Assembly: GCA_030430755.1 (NCBI GenBank)
Contig: JAUIKO010000005.1
Location: forward strand, 1-64,000
From: Fimbriimonadia bacterium
GTDB lineage: Bacteria; Armatimonadota; Fimbriimonadia; Fimbriimonadales; Fimbriimonadaceae
Direction of reading: 5' to 3'
Length of the DNA stretch: 64,000 nt
Shown here: positions 47,467-56,348 of the stretch, in pieces
Numbering within the stretch: position 1 is the stretch's first letter
Layout: every line of letters begins with the position of its first letter
Notes under the pieces: model-generated
What the model was told of the DNA's origin: nothing
What the model saw: the letters and a program-made list of their open reading frames with translations, nothing else
Database searches by the model: none
Program-made: the position numbers and the translations under genes

Positions 47467-48138
47467 ATGAACATATTTTTTTTTGTTTCGTTTATACTTT
47501 CTACATTTATTGTATATGCAATGGAGAAGTATACATGTCATTTAGTGGCTAAAATTGAATCGATTCTTCTCACATATCGATTCACTCAGGGGTGGAGGTT
47601 GTTTTTATCCTTGTTCGGGTTTTTAGGGTGTTGGAATTTTATTACATCCTCTACGATTCTTATTCTATCTTCAGCAGTTTATGTTTATTTATTAATACAG
47701 AACATAGAATTAATTTTTGCAGCACCTTTTGTTATAAGTTTTATTCTGTTACCATTCTTTCTCTTACATCGAATTATTTATCGATTTCACTATTACAGGA
47801 ATAAACTAAATTATTCTCGTTGGTACAGTTGGTGTTGTGGAAGCTTTCATGTAATAATGTTAATTTTTTGTCTTTTTTGTATATTTCTTATTCCACTCAT
47901 TTTTGCTATTATCGCTTCTTTAAAGCAGATAGAAGTTTCTACTCTTGAACTCATTTTTAATTATTTAAAGAGCATGTTACTTGGTGAACAATATTCTATT
48001 AAAGAATCGAGCATAGATGGAAATACTATATTAGGTCAGCTCTTGCCTGTTTTATTTACTTTGGCAGCATCACCCTGGCTAGTAATTAGATTGATGTATT
48101 TTGACAGAATCAATCAGAATATAATAGATAAAACATAG
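47467..48138 (+). CDS. Hypothetical polytopic membrane protein
   Basis: Not recognised. It has 223 residues with about five membrane helices: MNIFFFVSFILSTFIVYAM, LFLSLFGFLGCWNF, the long hydrophobic LIFAAPFVISFILLPFFLL, VIMLIFCLFCIFLIPLIFA and a C-terminal LLPVLFTLAASPWLVI. A basic loop (HRIIYRFHYYRNKL) lies between helices 3 and 4. It lies 66 bp behind ftcD in the same direction. No transporter or enzyme motif is visible. Confidence 0.65.
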   Translation: MNIFFFVSFILSTFIVYAMEKYTCHLVAKIESILLTYRFTQGWRLFLSLFGFLGCWNFITSSTILILSSAVYVYLLIQNIELIFAAPFVISFILLPFFLLHRIIYRFHYYRNKLNYSRWYSWCCGSFHVIMLIFCLFCIFLIPLIFAIIASLKQIEVSTLELIFNYLKSMLLGEQYSIKESSIDGNTILGQLLPVLFTLAASPWLVIRLMYFDRINQNIIDKT

Positions 48139-48268
48139 ATGCAAATGTTTAGTTTGGAATAGCTATATCCTTGTTAAACTATATTTTATGTTATGCTTTT
48201 TTGGGAAATTCTAACATGATAGCTAATTTCAAGGTCCTCAGAGCATATATATTTTAGATTACGCATCA

Positions 48269-48496
48269 ATGAGTTTAGATGAGCTAGATTCAGTATCAGT
48301 TAAGCATGTTATGAGTTTAGGCTATGACTATAAGCGATTCGATATTGTATCTGTGATAAAGAATTTTAAGGATATGAATTCGACTAATACCATTTTTTTT
48401 ATTATATCGAATTTTCTAATGATTGCTGGAATGGCTTATTATGCTATATTAGATACTTTATATTTGAGTACAACTAAAAATAGATCTAATAAATAG
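48269..48496 (+). CDS. Hypothetical small membrane protein
   Basis: A 75-residue protein with a short polar N terminus (MSLDELDSVSVKHV) and one membrane helix at about 41-65 (TIFFIISNFLMIAGMAYYAI). No family recognised and no strong ribosome site. It is followed by a good terminator, which supports it being the end of a transcription unit. Confidence 0.5.
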   Translation: MSLDELDSVSVKHVMSLGYDYKRFDIVSVIKNFKDMNSTNTIFFIISNFLMIAGMAYYAILDTLYLSTTKNRSNK

Positions 48497-48528
48497 GATC
48501 ATTGATAACAGTATTAATGTTAACTTAT

Positions 48529-48572
48529 ATAGAGATGTCTGATACTGATTTCATACATCTCTATTAATTTTT
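48529..48572 (+). terminator. Rho-independent terminator after the small membrane-protein gene
   Basis: ATAGAGATGT and ACATCTCTAT form a perfect 10-bp stem around 16 bases, followed by TAATTTTTTA. The 326-bp spacer (48497-48822) holds this and the htrA hairpin only; no further gene is seen. Confidence 0.8.
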
Positions 48573-48763
48573 TATATACTCTGATTTGTATCAAAGACTT
48601 TTTTACATGGATCCTGTAAAGTAGTATTCGATGACTTTTTTTATACGATTGCGCCATCACATTTTCATATGTATAGAAGTGTTTTATGAACACATGGGAG
48701 TATCACTATCTAGTAGTAAATTTAAAAGAGTTTGATTATCAGTAACTTTTGGAGATTAAAGCT

Positions 48764-48804
48764 AGCAATCCTTATCATTGTTCTATGGAATGATAAGGAT
48801 TGCT
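48764..48804 (-). terminator. Long perfect hairpin downstream of htrA
   Basis: AGCAATCCTTATCATT and AATGATAAGGATTGCT pair over 16 bp around a 9-base loop, 19 bp beyond the htrA stop. The U-run on the minus strand is weak, so it may act as much in mRNA 3'-end protection as in termination. Confidence 0.7.
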
Positions 48805-48822
48805 GAATGTATGACGTAGTTG

Positions 48823-50466
48823 TTAGAACGTTATGTTCCATTCAATAGTTTGTCTGCTATTTTTGGTGAAGCGAGAAATTTTAATAGGATGTGTTTCTCC
48901 TGCTTTGATCGATTTAATAACTTGCAGTAAATCTTGACTGCTTTTCACTTTTTTACCACTAACGCTAGTAATAAGATCACCGATTTTGAAGTTATATTTT
49001 TCAGCAAGAGCTCCAGGAGTAATACTTGCTACTACGGCTCCAGAAGCATTAGCAGGTATAAAATATTTTTCACGTATGTCCTTGTCCAGATCATTAACAC
49101 TAATGCCTAATTTTGCTCTTTGCGTATTTTTTTCTTTTGAAGGTTCAGAATTAGAATTTTCTGTATCATGAGAATCTTCATCTTCATCATCATATTCAAA
49201 TTCTCTTGGATCTTGCTGTGGGAATCCAAACCCACGCGGAGCTCCAAAGCCAAATCCGAACTGCCTTAGGAGATCTTCTAACATATCTTGTTGAGGATTT
49301 CTCATTCTTTGTTTTCTTTCCATTTTCTTCATGTAATCACTGAATAAAATAGGTTTTATACCAAGATGTATGGTTTTCTGATCTCTTAATACAGTAAAGC
49401 TTAATTTTTTAGATGCACCATATTCTAACAAGTAATTAATAACATCTTGAGCACTTTTAACAACTCGGTTTTGAATTTTAATAATGATATCATCTTTCTT
49501 CATTCCCGCTTTATCGGCTGGCATATTTTTACTTATATCCGCAACAAATGCACCATGTTTTATTTTAAGCTCATTCTTCTGGTAATCTTTGAGATCTTCT
49601 GGGGTGATTCCTATCATTCCCCTTTCGATTCGTTTCTTTTGAATGAGCATGTTTGCAATGAGTTTAACAAAATTACTTTTTATAGCAAATCCTAAACCTT
49701 GACTTCCACCCGATTGGCTAGCAATGAAGGTATTAATCCCTGCAATACCAGGAACAAAACCATCTCCTTTTTTCTCTAGAACAATAAGTGGTCCTCCTGA
49801 ATTTCCAGGATTGATCGATGCATCTGTTTGAATAACATCAGCAAAATGGTTTGTTGTACTCCTGCTTCGATGTATCGAGCTAATCTTTCCGTATGTAATG
49901 GTGTGGTTAAATCCCATAGGTGAACCAATAGCAAGGCACATCTGACCTTCTTTTACTTCGTTGCTGTTTGCAAAAGGAATGCTTCTTAGTCCATTAGATT
50001 CTATTTTAACAACCGCTATATCTATAGCAGGATCTTTAGAGGAATAGACACTTCCCATTAATTTTTTTCCATCATGTAGAACAACAGTAACATTTTTGTT
50101 TCGATCTACAACATGTCTATTGGTAACAACCCAAGCATAACCCAAAGTATTATCCGATTGAATAATGACTCCAGATCCGCTAGCCCTAGGAGGGGTAATG
50201 ATTTCACCGCTTTTTGCAACTTTTCCACCAACTTCGATATGAACCACTGTTGGTTTAACTGCTTCGACAAGTTTTTCATACTCCTCATCTATATTTCCAA
50301 TAGATTTAAATTTAAGTGGAGATAAAGTGTTTGTAATAGGTTTAGCATAAACGGTTTTATGTGTTTCCATTGGTCGGTAAAGACTTGTTGCTATCGCACC
50401 AGTAATGCAGCCTATAAGAATCCAGAATGTAGGTTTTTTGTATAATTTCACGTTGTTTTTTTCCAT
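48823..50466 (-). CDS. htrA: HtrA/DegP-type periplasmic serine protease with two PDZ domains
   Basis: A 547-residue chaperone-protease of the envelope. An N-terminal membrane anchor or uncleaved signal (PTFWILIGCITGAIATSLY) precedes the trypsin-like domain with His118 (VVTNRHVVD), Asp149 (AIDIAVVKI) and Ser223 (NPGNSGGPL). PDZ1 follows at about 290-370 and PDZ2 at about 450-540 (KLGISVNDLDKDI, SGAVVASITPGALAEKY). The linker between them (about 380-450) is unusual: Met/Arg-rich, then phenylalanine-glycine rich (FGFGFGAPRGFGFPQQ), then very acidic (EYDDEDEDSHDTE). Likely to refold or degrade exported proteins, including the many secreted LRR proteins. Confidence 0.95.
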   Translation of the reverse strand: MEKNNVKLYKKPTFWILIGCITGAIATSLYRPMETHKTVYAKPITNTLSPLKFKSIGNIDEEYEKLVEAVKPTVVHIEVGGKVAKSGEIITPPRASGSGVIIQSDNTLGYAWVVTNRHVVDRNKNVTVVLHDGKKLMGSVYSSKDPAIDIAVVKIESNGLRSIPFANSNEVKEGQMCLAIGSPMGFNHTITYGKISSIHRSRSTTNHFADVIQTDASINPGNSGGPLIVLEKKGDGFVPGIAGINTFIASQSGGSQGLGFAIKSNFVKLIANMLIQKKRIERGMIGITPEDLKDYQKNELKIKHGAFVADISKNMPADKAGMKKDDIIIKIQNRVVKSAQDVINYLLEYGASKKLSFTVLRDQKTIHLGIKPILFSDYMKKMERKQRMRNPQQDMLEDLLRQFGFGFGAPRGFGFPQQDPREFEYDDEDEDSHDTENSNSEPSKEKNTQRAKLGISVNDLDKDIREKYFIPANASGAVVASITPGALAEKYNFKIGDLITSVSGKKVKSSQDLLQVIKSIKAGETHPIKISRFTKNSRQTIEWNITF

Positions 50467-50568
50467 TTTTTCACCCTATAGTTTTATCTAAAAAAGTTGA
50501 CTAACATTATTATATCATGTATTATAGCAAAATAAGTGCAAATAATTGCTTTGAAAGCTTTGCTATAT

Positions 50569-51306
50569 TTAAGAATGTTTATAGAAGTTGCTCAATTCAT
50601 TGATCCAGCATTTCCAAGTTTTATGATTCTGCAGTTTTCTACGTATCATATTTGAATGATTTGGTTTAGAATAATCGATATCAGGCTGTTTTCTCAATCG
50701 TTCGATATGAAAAAATTCAGGTGTTTTTAAGAAGCATTTCTTAAGATATTCATGAGCAAAAACATTTCTTGCGATATTTTGACTGGGGTACATTTTTACT
50801 GCTTTTTTTTTGAAAGTCGCTTCATTCTTCGTTAAGAATATCTTTTCTTCGTTACTTGAGTCGGAAAACTTATTGAGTGCCGGGAATCTGGTCAAATATG
50901 TATGATAAAAAGGAATCTCAAAGATTGGTCCTTGATAGCAAAGAGAGACTAAAAAATTTGTTGCGTCATGATCAATATGTCCTTGCTCGAATGCACCACA
51001 GGCAATTCTGTCTGGTTTTACAATATCGATCATGTTTTGAAAATTTTCTTTTAAAATAATCATTTCAGATGCTATCGATCCATCTGTTCCTTCATGAAAA
51101 AACAGATGTTCTTCTGGAATCTTAAGTAATTGACCAACTTGAATCGATTCTAATTTTCGAATACTGTTGCTATGAGTCCAGCTGATATAAACCTTGTTGC
51201 CATTTTCTATAAGGCGTTTAATCCAAGTAATAATAAAGATTTCATCATCAGGATGAGTCATGCAAAAAAGCCAGGTTGTCTTTGGGGATAAATCAAATCC
51301 GATCAT
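50569..51306 (-). CDS. PIG-L/LmbE-family N-acetyl-sugar deacetylase
   Basis: A 245-residue protein with the zinc motif THPDDE near the N terminus (FCMTHPDDEIF, about residues 15-25) and a later HIDHDATN motif providing the third ligand. It should remove the acetyl group from an N-acetylglucosamine-containing glycan, glycolipid or small thiol precursor. It lacks a signal peptide. It sits 91 bp downstream of a GT9 glycosyltransferase in the same direction, which fits a role in lipopolysaccharide or related surface sugar. Substrate not determinable. Confidence 0.82.
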   Translation of the reverse strand: MIGFDLSPKTTWLFCMTHPDDEIFIITWIKRLIENGNKVYISWTHSNSIRKLESIQVGQLLKIPEEHLFFHEGTDGSIASEMIILKENFQNMIDIVKPDRIACGAFEQGHIDHDATNFLVSLCYQGPIFEIPFYHTYLTRFPALNKFSDSSNEEKIFLTKNEATFKKKAVKMYPSQNIARNVFAHEYLKKCFLKTPEFFHIERLRKQPDIDYSKPNHSNMIRRKLQNHKTWKCWINELSNFYKHS

Positions 51307-51397
51307 AGAGTTGTATGTTTAGTGAGATTTTGTCGTGTATCCAATGGAGTATTTTATATGTTTGGTTATTTTCAGAATCTATTTAGTTCAATATCTA

Positions 51398-52348
51398 TTA
51401 ATATACCTTGGTGAATATTTTAAATACAGATTGAAGAATCGAATCAATAGGAATATGATTAATACTTTTTTTGTCGAAAAAGCATCTTGATAATTGTCCA
51501 TAAGGGCAGCATCTTTCTGGTCTGGTTGGTGAATATAAACTAATAGAAGGTACATTCATAGCTGCTGCTAAATGTGATATGGCATTATCTTGACCTATTA
51601 TTGCACTACTTAAAGAGACTAGAGATAAGAGTTGAGTGATGTTCGTTTTTCCAATAAATGAAAAAACATTCAACAATTTTGTTTCGATTAATTGTCTATA
51701 TACATAGTGGTTATATTCATTGCTTTTACCTACTAAAACACAAGTAATTCCATATTCACCTAGCTGACTGATAAGTCTAATGTAATTTTTGATGTCCCAT
51801 AAATCACTATTGGGGTACGGTGTTGGATCGATGATGATGTAAGAACCAGAAATGCCTAATTGTCTTAACTTGGATTTAATATAAGTAATGTCCGTGTGTA
51901 AAGGTTCTATTGCAAAATCAGTATTGCTCATTGTACCACCGACACTTCTTGCTACATCAATATGCTGATCCACAATGTGTACCGAAGAAGAATCAGGCAA
52001 GATCTTTTCTGAAAAGAATCCAGCAATCTTGGTAGAGTTATACATGGTAAGTTTTTTTTTGGCTTTTATTTTAGACATCAAAAATGCTGAATTTAAATTA
52101 CCATCTAAATCTAAAGCAGCATGATAAATTCTATATTTAAACTTTTTTGTTAGCAGAGTATCTAACTCCGTTAGCGGGATAATATAGTCTAGAGCAGTGC
52201 TACAGTTTAGAAGTGGAGCATAATATGGATGGGTTACCCAGGTGATAAGTGAATTCGGATACCTGTTCTTTAAAGCTTTTGCTGTTGGTAAGCATTGAAT
52301 AATATCTTTTAATTCTCCTAGCCTGCAAATAATAAATGTCTTATCCAT
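51398..52348 (-). CDS. GT9-family heptosyltransferase-like protein
   Basis: A 316-residue transferase resembling ADP-heptose:LPS heptosyltransferases. N-terminal domain: IICRLGELKDIIQCLPTAKA, then ALKNRYPNSLITWVTHPYYA. C-terminal domain: YIIIDPTPYPNSDLW, and the donor-site block IIGQDNAISHLAAAMNVPSI followed by SLYSPTRPERCCPYG. The usual (S/T)D(T/S)GP.H form is replaced by GQDNAISH. It supports a Gram-negative envelope with heptose-containing or similar core sugar. Confidence 0.85.
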   Translation of the reverse strand: MDKTFIICRLGELKDIIQCLPTAKALKNRYPNSLITWVTHPYYAPLLNCSTALDYIIPLTELDTLLTKKFKYRIYHAALDLDGNLNSAFLMSKIKAKKKLTMYNSTKIAGFFSEKILPDSSSVHIVDQHIDVARSVGGTMSNTDFAIEPLHTDITYIKSKLRQLGISGSYIIIDPTPYPNSDLWDIKNYIRLISQLGEYGITCVLVGKSNEYNHYVYRQLIETKLLNVFSFIGKTNITQLLSLVSLSSAIIGQDNAISHLAAAMNVPSISLYSPTRPERCCPYGQLSRCFFDKKSINHIPIDSILQSVFKIFTKVY

Positions 52349-52467
52349 ATCTTCCTTCTATTGATTGTAGTTTATCTTTTATCGCTGGATTTTTTCTCTT
52401 TTGTTTGGAATTACGGTTTCATTAAAATATTCTCGATGTACGAAATTTATTCATTTGAATGATGACT

Positions 52468-52493
52468 GAAAATGATAGATGAAAATGATAGAT
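52468..52493. repeat. 13-bp tandem repeat upstream of the troA-like gene
   Basis: GAAAATGATAGAT occurs twice head to tail in the 263-bp divergent spacer between the GT9 gene and the metal-transport operon. No gene lies in this spacer. It could be a regulator site or simple slippage. Confidence 0.6.
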
Positions 52494-52611
52494 GAAAATT
52501 AAAATATATTCCTACTTTCCATTAAAGTTGATGAGTTTATTGAAATATAGTTATATCGTATCAAAAAAAAGAAATAAACAGTATAGATGTATGTGATTAA
52601 AAAGTTAGCCT

Positions 52612-53562
52612 ATGGTAGAATTTAAGTATATGCTAAATAATTATAAAAAAGTGTTGTTATCTTTTGTTGCTATTTGTGCATTTATTTTTCCTGGTTGTGT
52701 TAATAAGGATCATTCAAAAAAAGATGCAAGTAAGCATTTAAGTCAACTTCAAGTGGTTACCACCACAGGAATGTTGGCTGATGCAGTCCGGCATCTAGGT
52801 GGTGAATATGTCCACGTTAAATCTATCATGGGACCGGGGATAGATCCTCATTTATATAAACCTTCTCCTGAAGATATTATGTCGCTGACAAAAGCTGATT
52901 TGGTTGTTTTTAATGGATTGCACTTAGAAGGAAAAATGGGTGAGATATTAGAAAAACTCGTAGATAAAGGAACTGCATATAATTATAGTCAGGGAATAAA
53001 AGGTTTTTCTGGACTATTAGTCGAAGATGGTGCAGTAGATCCTCATATATGGATGGATGTTCAGCTATGGAGTCAAGGTTTAGATGCATTGTCAAAAAAG
53101 TTAGAAGATTTATCAAAGGTTGTTCTTGCAGATAACTTGGAAAAGTACAAATTAAATCTTGCAGATTTGCATGCATGGTGTATCAAGGAAGTTTCTAAAA
53201 TTCCACAGCAGAGTAGAGTTCTTATAACTGCTCATGATGCTTTCAGTTACTTTGGAAAGGCATACCATGTAGAAGTTCAAGGTATACAGGGGCTTAGTAC
53301 AGAATCTGAAGCTGGATTAAACGAGATTAATGCACTTGTTGATCTTATTGTTAAAAAAGGTGTGAAAGCTGTTTTTGTGGAAAGTTCAGTTCCGGTGAGG
53401 AATGTTCAAGCTCTTATAGAAGGTGCAAGACACCGAGGAAGTACGATTAAAGTCGGTGGAGAGCTCTATAGTGATGCCATGGGGGATGAAGGCACACCAG
53501 AAGGAACATTTATTGGAATGATTAAACATAATATCAATACGATAGTGGGGGCTTTAAAATGA
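52612..53562 (+). CDS. troA: TroA-type metal-binding lipoprotein of a Mn/Zn ABC importer
   Basis: The solute-binding subunit. A lipoprotein signal ends in FPGC (Cys29); Met7 may be the real start, giving a tidier signal (MLNNYKKVLLSFVAICAF). Metal ligands expected for the family: His80 (GIDPHLYKP), His145 (VDPHIWMDV), His208 (TAHDAFSYF) and Asp288 (ELYSDAMG). The last two blocks look like TroA rather than ZnuA, and there is no His-rich loop, so manganese, zinc or iron are all possible. First of four genes in the order binding protein, ATPase, permease, permease, as in troABCD, sitABCD and chlamydial ytgABCD. Confidence 0.88.
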   Translation: MVEFKYMLNNYKKVLLSFVAICAFIFPGCVNKDHSKKDASKHLSQLQVVTTTGMLADAVRHLGGEYVHVKSIMGPGIDPHLYKPSPEDIMSLTKADLVVFNGLHLEGKMGEILEKLVDKGTAYNYSQGIKGFSGLLVEDGAVDPHIWMDVQLWSQGLDALSKKLEDLSKVVLADNLEKYKLNLADLHAWCIKEVSKIPQQSRVLITAHDAFSYFGKAYHVEVQGIQGLSTESEAGLNEINALVDLIVKKGVKAVFVESSVPVRNVQALIEGARHRGSTIKVGGELYSDAMGDEGTPEGTFIGMIKHNINTIVGALK

Positions 53563-54347
53563 ATTCAAATACTTCGAATCTAGCACTTTCTATCAGACAT
53601 TTGAGTGTCATGTATGACGATAAAGTAGTGCTGAAAAATGTAAGCTTAGACATTGAAAAAGGGAAATTGCTTGCAATAGTAGGTCCAAATGGAGCTGGAA
53701 AAAGCACTTTAGTAAAAGCAGTGCTAGGAATCGTTCCTTCAGTTACAGGATCTTTTTCTATTTTTGGAAATCATATAGATAAGATGCGTAAAAATATCGC
53801 TTATATGCCTCAAAGAGAAAACATTGATTGGGATTTTCCTGTTAATGTTTTTGACGTTGTATTGATGGGAACTTACGGAGATCTGGGATGGTTTAAAAGA
53901 ACTTCATCCTTGCATAAACAACGTGCTATGGACTCTATTCGCGCAGTAGGGTTAGAGGGTTTTGAAAATAGACAGATAAGTGAACTCAGTGGAGGGCAGC
54001 AGCAAAGAACATTCTTAGCTAGAGCTTTAGCACAGAATGCGGATGTTTATTTTATGGATGAGCCTTTTGCTGGTGTGGATATTGCTACAGAGAATACGAT
54101 TATGTCTACCCTGTATCATATCAAAAAGGAAGGCAAGACAGTTATTGCTGTACACCATAATCTAGATACTGTACAAAAATATTTTGATGATGTAGTCATT
54201 ATTAATGAAAATTTAATTGCATCTGGTGATGTAAGCTCTGTATTAAATACAACAAATCTTACAAAAGCTTATGGTAAGAATTTTCATAGTTCGTATCTTA
54301 AATCTCTAGGGCCGGATTCTTGTGCACCATTTCCGTCTCCTTCTTAG
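53559..54347 (+). CDS. troB: Metal ABC importer ATPase (TroB type)
   Basis: A 262-residue ATPase. Walker A GPNGAGKSTL, Q-loop YMPQRENIDWDFPVNVFDVV (characteristic of metal importers), signature LSGGQQQR, Walker B VYFMDEPFAGVD, H-loop VHHNL. It overlaps the troA-like stop by 4 bp, so translation is coupled. Confidence 0.93.
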   Translation: MNSNTSNLALSIRHLSVMYDDKVVLKNVSLDIEKGKLLAIVGPNGAGKSTLVKAVLGIVPSVTGSFSIFGNHIDKMRKNIAYMPQRENIDWDFPVNVFDVVLMGTYGDLGWFKRTSSLHKQRAMDSIRAVGLEGFENRQISELSGGQQQRTFLARALAQNADVYFMDEPFAGVDIATENTIMSTLYHIKKEGKTVIAVHHNLDTVQKYFDDVVIINENLIASGDVSSVLNTTNLTKAYGKNFHSSYLKSLGPDSCAPFPSPS

Positions 54348-54359
54348 GGTTATAACATT

Positions 54360-55466
54360 ATGCAGGATTATCTCCATCTATCATACAATACATATGTAGT
54401 TTTATTTGGTTCTGGTGTTCTAGGTTTTACATGTGGCATTATAGGTGCTTGTATGTATTTGAAAGGGAGGCCTTTAGTAGGGGATGTCATTGCTCACTCA
54501 GCCTTACCTGGTATTGTTATAGCGTTTTGGTTGACAGGTTCGAAGGACTTACCTATTTTATTAAATGGTGCTCTTGTAGCTGGTCTATTAGGAATGAGCG
54601 CATTAACGCTTTTTAGAAGATACTTGCGTATATATGAAGATTCTGCAATGAGTCTTATCCTTGCCGTGATGTTTGGTATTGGTATCACTCTTTCAAGGTA
54701 CGTTCAAAATGTAGTTTCGGATTCTAGTAAAGCAGGATTAGATAATTATATTTTTGGAAAAGCTGCTGGAATGTTATATCAAGATACTCTATTAATAACG
54801 GTGCTTTCTTCTATTTGCTTAATAACGATTCTTGTAACTATTCAGAAGTATAAGTTAATCATTTTTGATAGTTCATTCTCTAGATCTATAGGCTGGCGAG
54901 TAGACTTTTTTGATTATTTGCTCATGGCTTTATTAAGTATAGTAATTGTTGTTGGACTACCTATGGTCGGTATTGTTTTAGTGGCAGCTATTGTTATTAT
55001 TCCACCATCTGCGGCATGTTTTTGGACGAATAATTTTTATCGATTTACTTTTCTTTCTGGAGTGATCGGTCTTGTTTCGTGTCTGATAGGATCATATATT
55101 AGTTCTATATATGCTAAAACTCCAACAGGGCCAACGATTATACTTGTAGGTGGAGGTATTTTTATTGCCTCGAGCCTTTTTGCCCCTAGGTATGGCTTGC
55201 TATATAAGCAAATACAATACTATAAAGCTCGAATTTCTTGGTTTACTCTATTAGTTCTGAAAGAGATTGAAGGAAATAAAATGAATGCTTCTCAATTGAG
55301 ATGTAAGATTTTAGAAATCTCCTCAAATAAAGTTCAGAATAAAATAGTAACGCAATATATGATGCTTAAAAAATTGATTCAGATAAATAATAACAATCAG
55401 TATGAAATTACCGATTTAGGGAAAAAATATTTAGAACAAATGTATACATCTCAAGGAGGCAAATAA
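54360..55466 (+). CDS. troC: Metal ABC importer permease fused to a C-terminal winged-helix DNA-binding domain
   Basis: Residues 1-275 are an eight-to-nine-helix permease of the ABC-3 family (GRPLVGDVIAHSALPGIVIA; LPMVGIVLVAAIVIIPPSAA). After a basic stretch, residues about 298-365 form a soluble domain with helix-turn-helix character: NASQLRCKILEISSNK, IVTQYMMLKKLIQINN, and a wing-like NQYEITDLGKKYLEQMY. This resembles the DtxR-like tail of chlamydial YtgC, which is split off as the YtgR repressor. Ordinary permeases of this family are about 290 residues. The fusion suggests metal-dependent self-regulation of the operon, which is inference. Confidence 0.88.
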   Translation: MQDYLHLSYNTYVVLFGSGVLGFTCGIIGACMYLKGRPLVGDVIAHSALPGIVIAFWLTGSKDLPILLNGALVAGLLGMSALTLFRRYLRIYEDSAMSLILAVMFGIGITLSRYVQNVVSDSSKAGLDNYIFGKAAGMLYQDTLLITVLSSICLITILVTIQKYKLIIFDSSFSRSIGWRVDFFDYLLMALLSIVIVVGLPMVGIVLVAAIVIIPPSAACFWTNNFYRFTFLSGVIGLVSCLIGSYISSIYAKTPTGPTIILVGGGIFIASSLFAPRYGLLYKQIQYYKARISWFTLLVLKEIEGNKMNASQLRCKILEISSNKVQNKIVTQYMMLKKLIQINNNNQYEITDLGKKYLEQMYTSQGGK

Positions 55467-56332
55467 TGGATAGTTATGTTGTATGGACAGTATTAACCTG
55501 TGTTCTTTGTGGTGTAATCTGTTCATTACTTGGTGTTTGGCTTGTAAGTATGAGGCTGAGCATGCTTGGAGATGCGATATCTCATTCTGTACTTCCTGGT
55601 TTAGTGCTAGTTTTTATTGTATTCCAAACTCGGAGTTCAATACCTATGCTCGCAGGGGCTAGTGCAATGGGTTTAATGACTATTTGGTTAATGCGCCTTC
55701 TTACAAATAAGTTACGGATTAAAAATGATGCGAGTATGGGCATCATTTTTACAACGTTATTTGCTTTAGGAGTAGTATTAATCACTAGATATGCGTCTCA
55801 GGTGGATTTAGATCCAGGTTGTGTATTATATGGATCTGCGGAGCTTGTAGCTATTGATACTGTTTACATTAATGGGTATGAAATACCTAGAGCGTTAACA
55901 ATTATTGTTCCTAGTTTAGTGATAATCTTTTTATCTTTGTATTTTTTCCATCAAAGGTTTTTAATTATGGCTTTTGATAAAGAACTTAGTAAATCATTAG
56001 GACTATTTCCAAATCTCTACTACTATTTTTTAATGGGGCTCGTTGCAATTGCTGTGGTAGCATCATTTGAATCGGTTGGTTCTATTTTAGTGATTGCTAT
56101 GTTAACAGGACCAGCAACCGCTATTAAGTTGTTATATTCTAGTATTGATAAGCTATATATATATTCTGTGCTTTTTTCGTTATCAGGTTCGCTTTTTGGA
56201 TGCTTACTAGGTTTTACTACAAACACATCTATCGCAGGCTGTATTTCTATTGTAATAGGGATACAATTTTTAATTTTTTCAATGATCTATCTTTGCAAAA
56301 GGCATGTACAGAAACTTAAAATTATTCAGTAA
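55466..56332 (+). CDS. troD: Metal ABC importer permease (TroD type)
   Basis: The second permease of 288 residues, family ABC-3, with SMLGDAISHSVLPGLVLVF and ESVGSILVIAMLTGPATAIK. A strong ribosome site CAAGGAGG lies within the end of the previous gene, and the two overlap by one base. It is the last gene of the operon and stops 16 bp before the converging MFS gene; no terminator is obvious in between. Confidence 0.92.
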   Translation: MDSYVVWTVLTCVLCGVICSLLGVWLVSMRLSMLGDAISHSVLPGLVLVFIVFQTRSSIPMLAGASAMGLMTIWLMRLLTNKLRIKNDASMGIIFTTLFALGVVLITRYASQVDLDPGCVLYGSAELVAIDTVYINGYEIPRALTIIVPSLVIIFLSLYFFHQRFLIMAFDKELSKSLGLFPNLYYYFLMGLVAIAVVASFESVGSILVIAMLTGPATAIKLLYSSIDKLYIYSVLFSLSGSLFGCLLGFTTNTSIAGCISIVIGIQFLIFSMIYLCKRHVQKLKIIQ

Positions 56333-56348
56333 AGAGGAATGTATTTAT

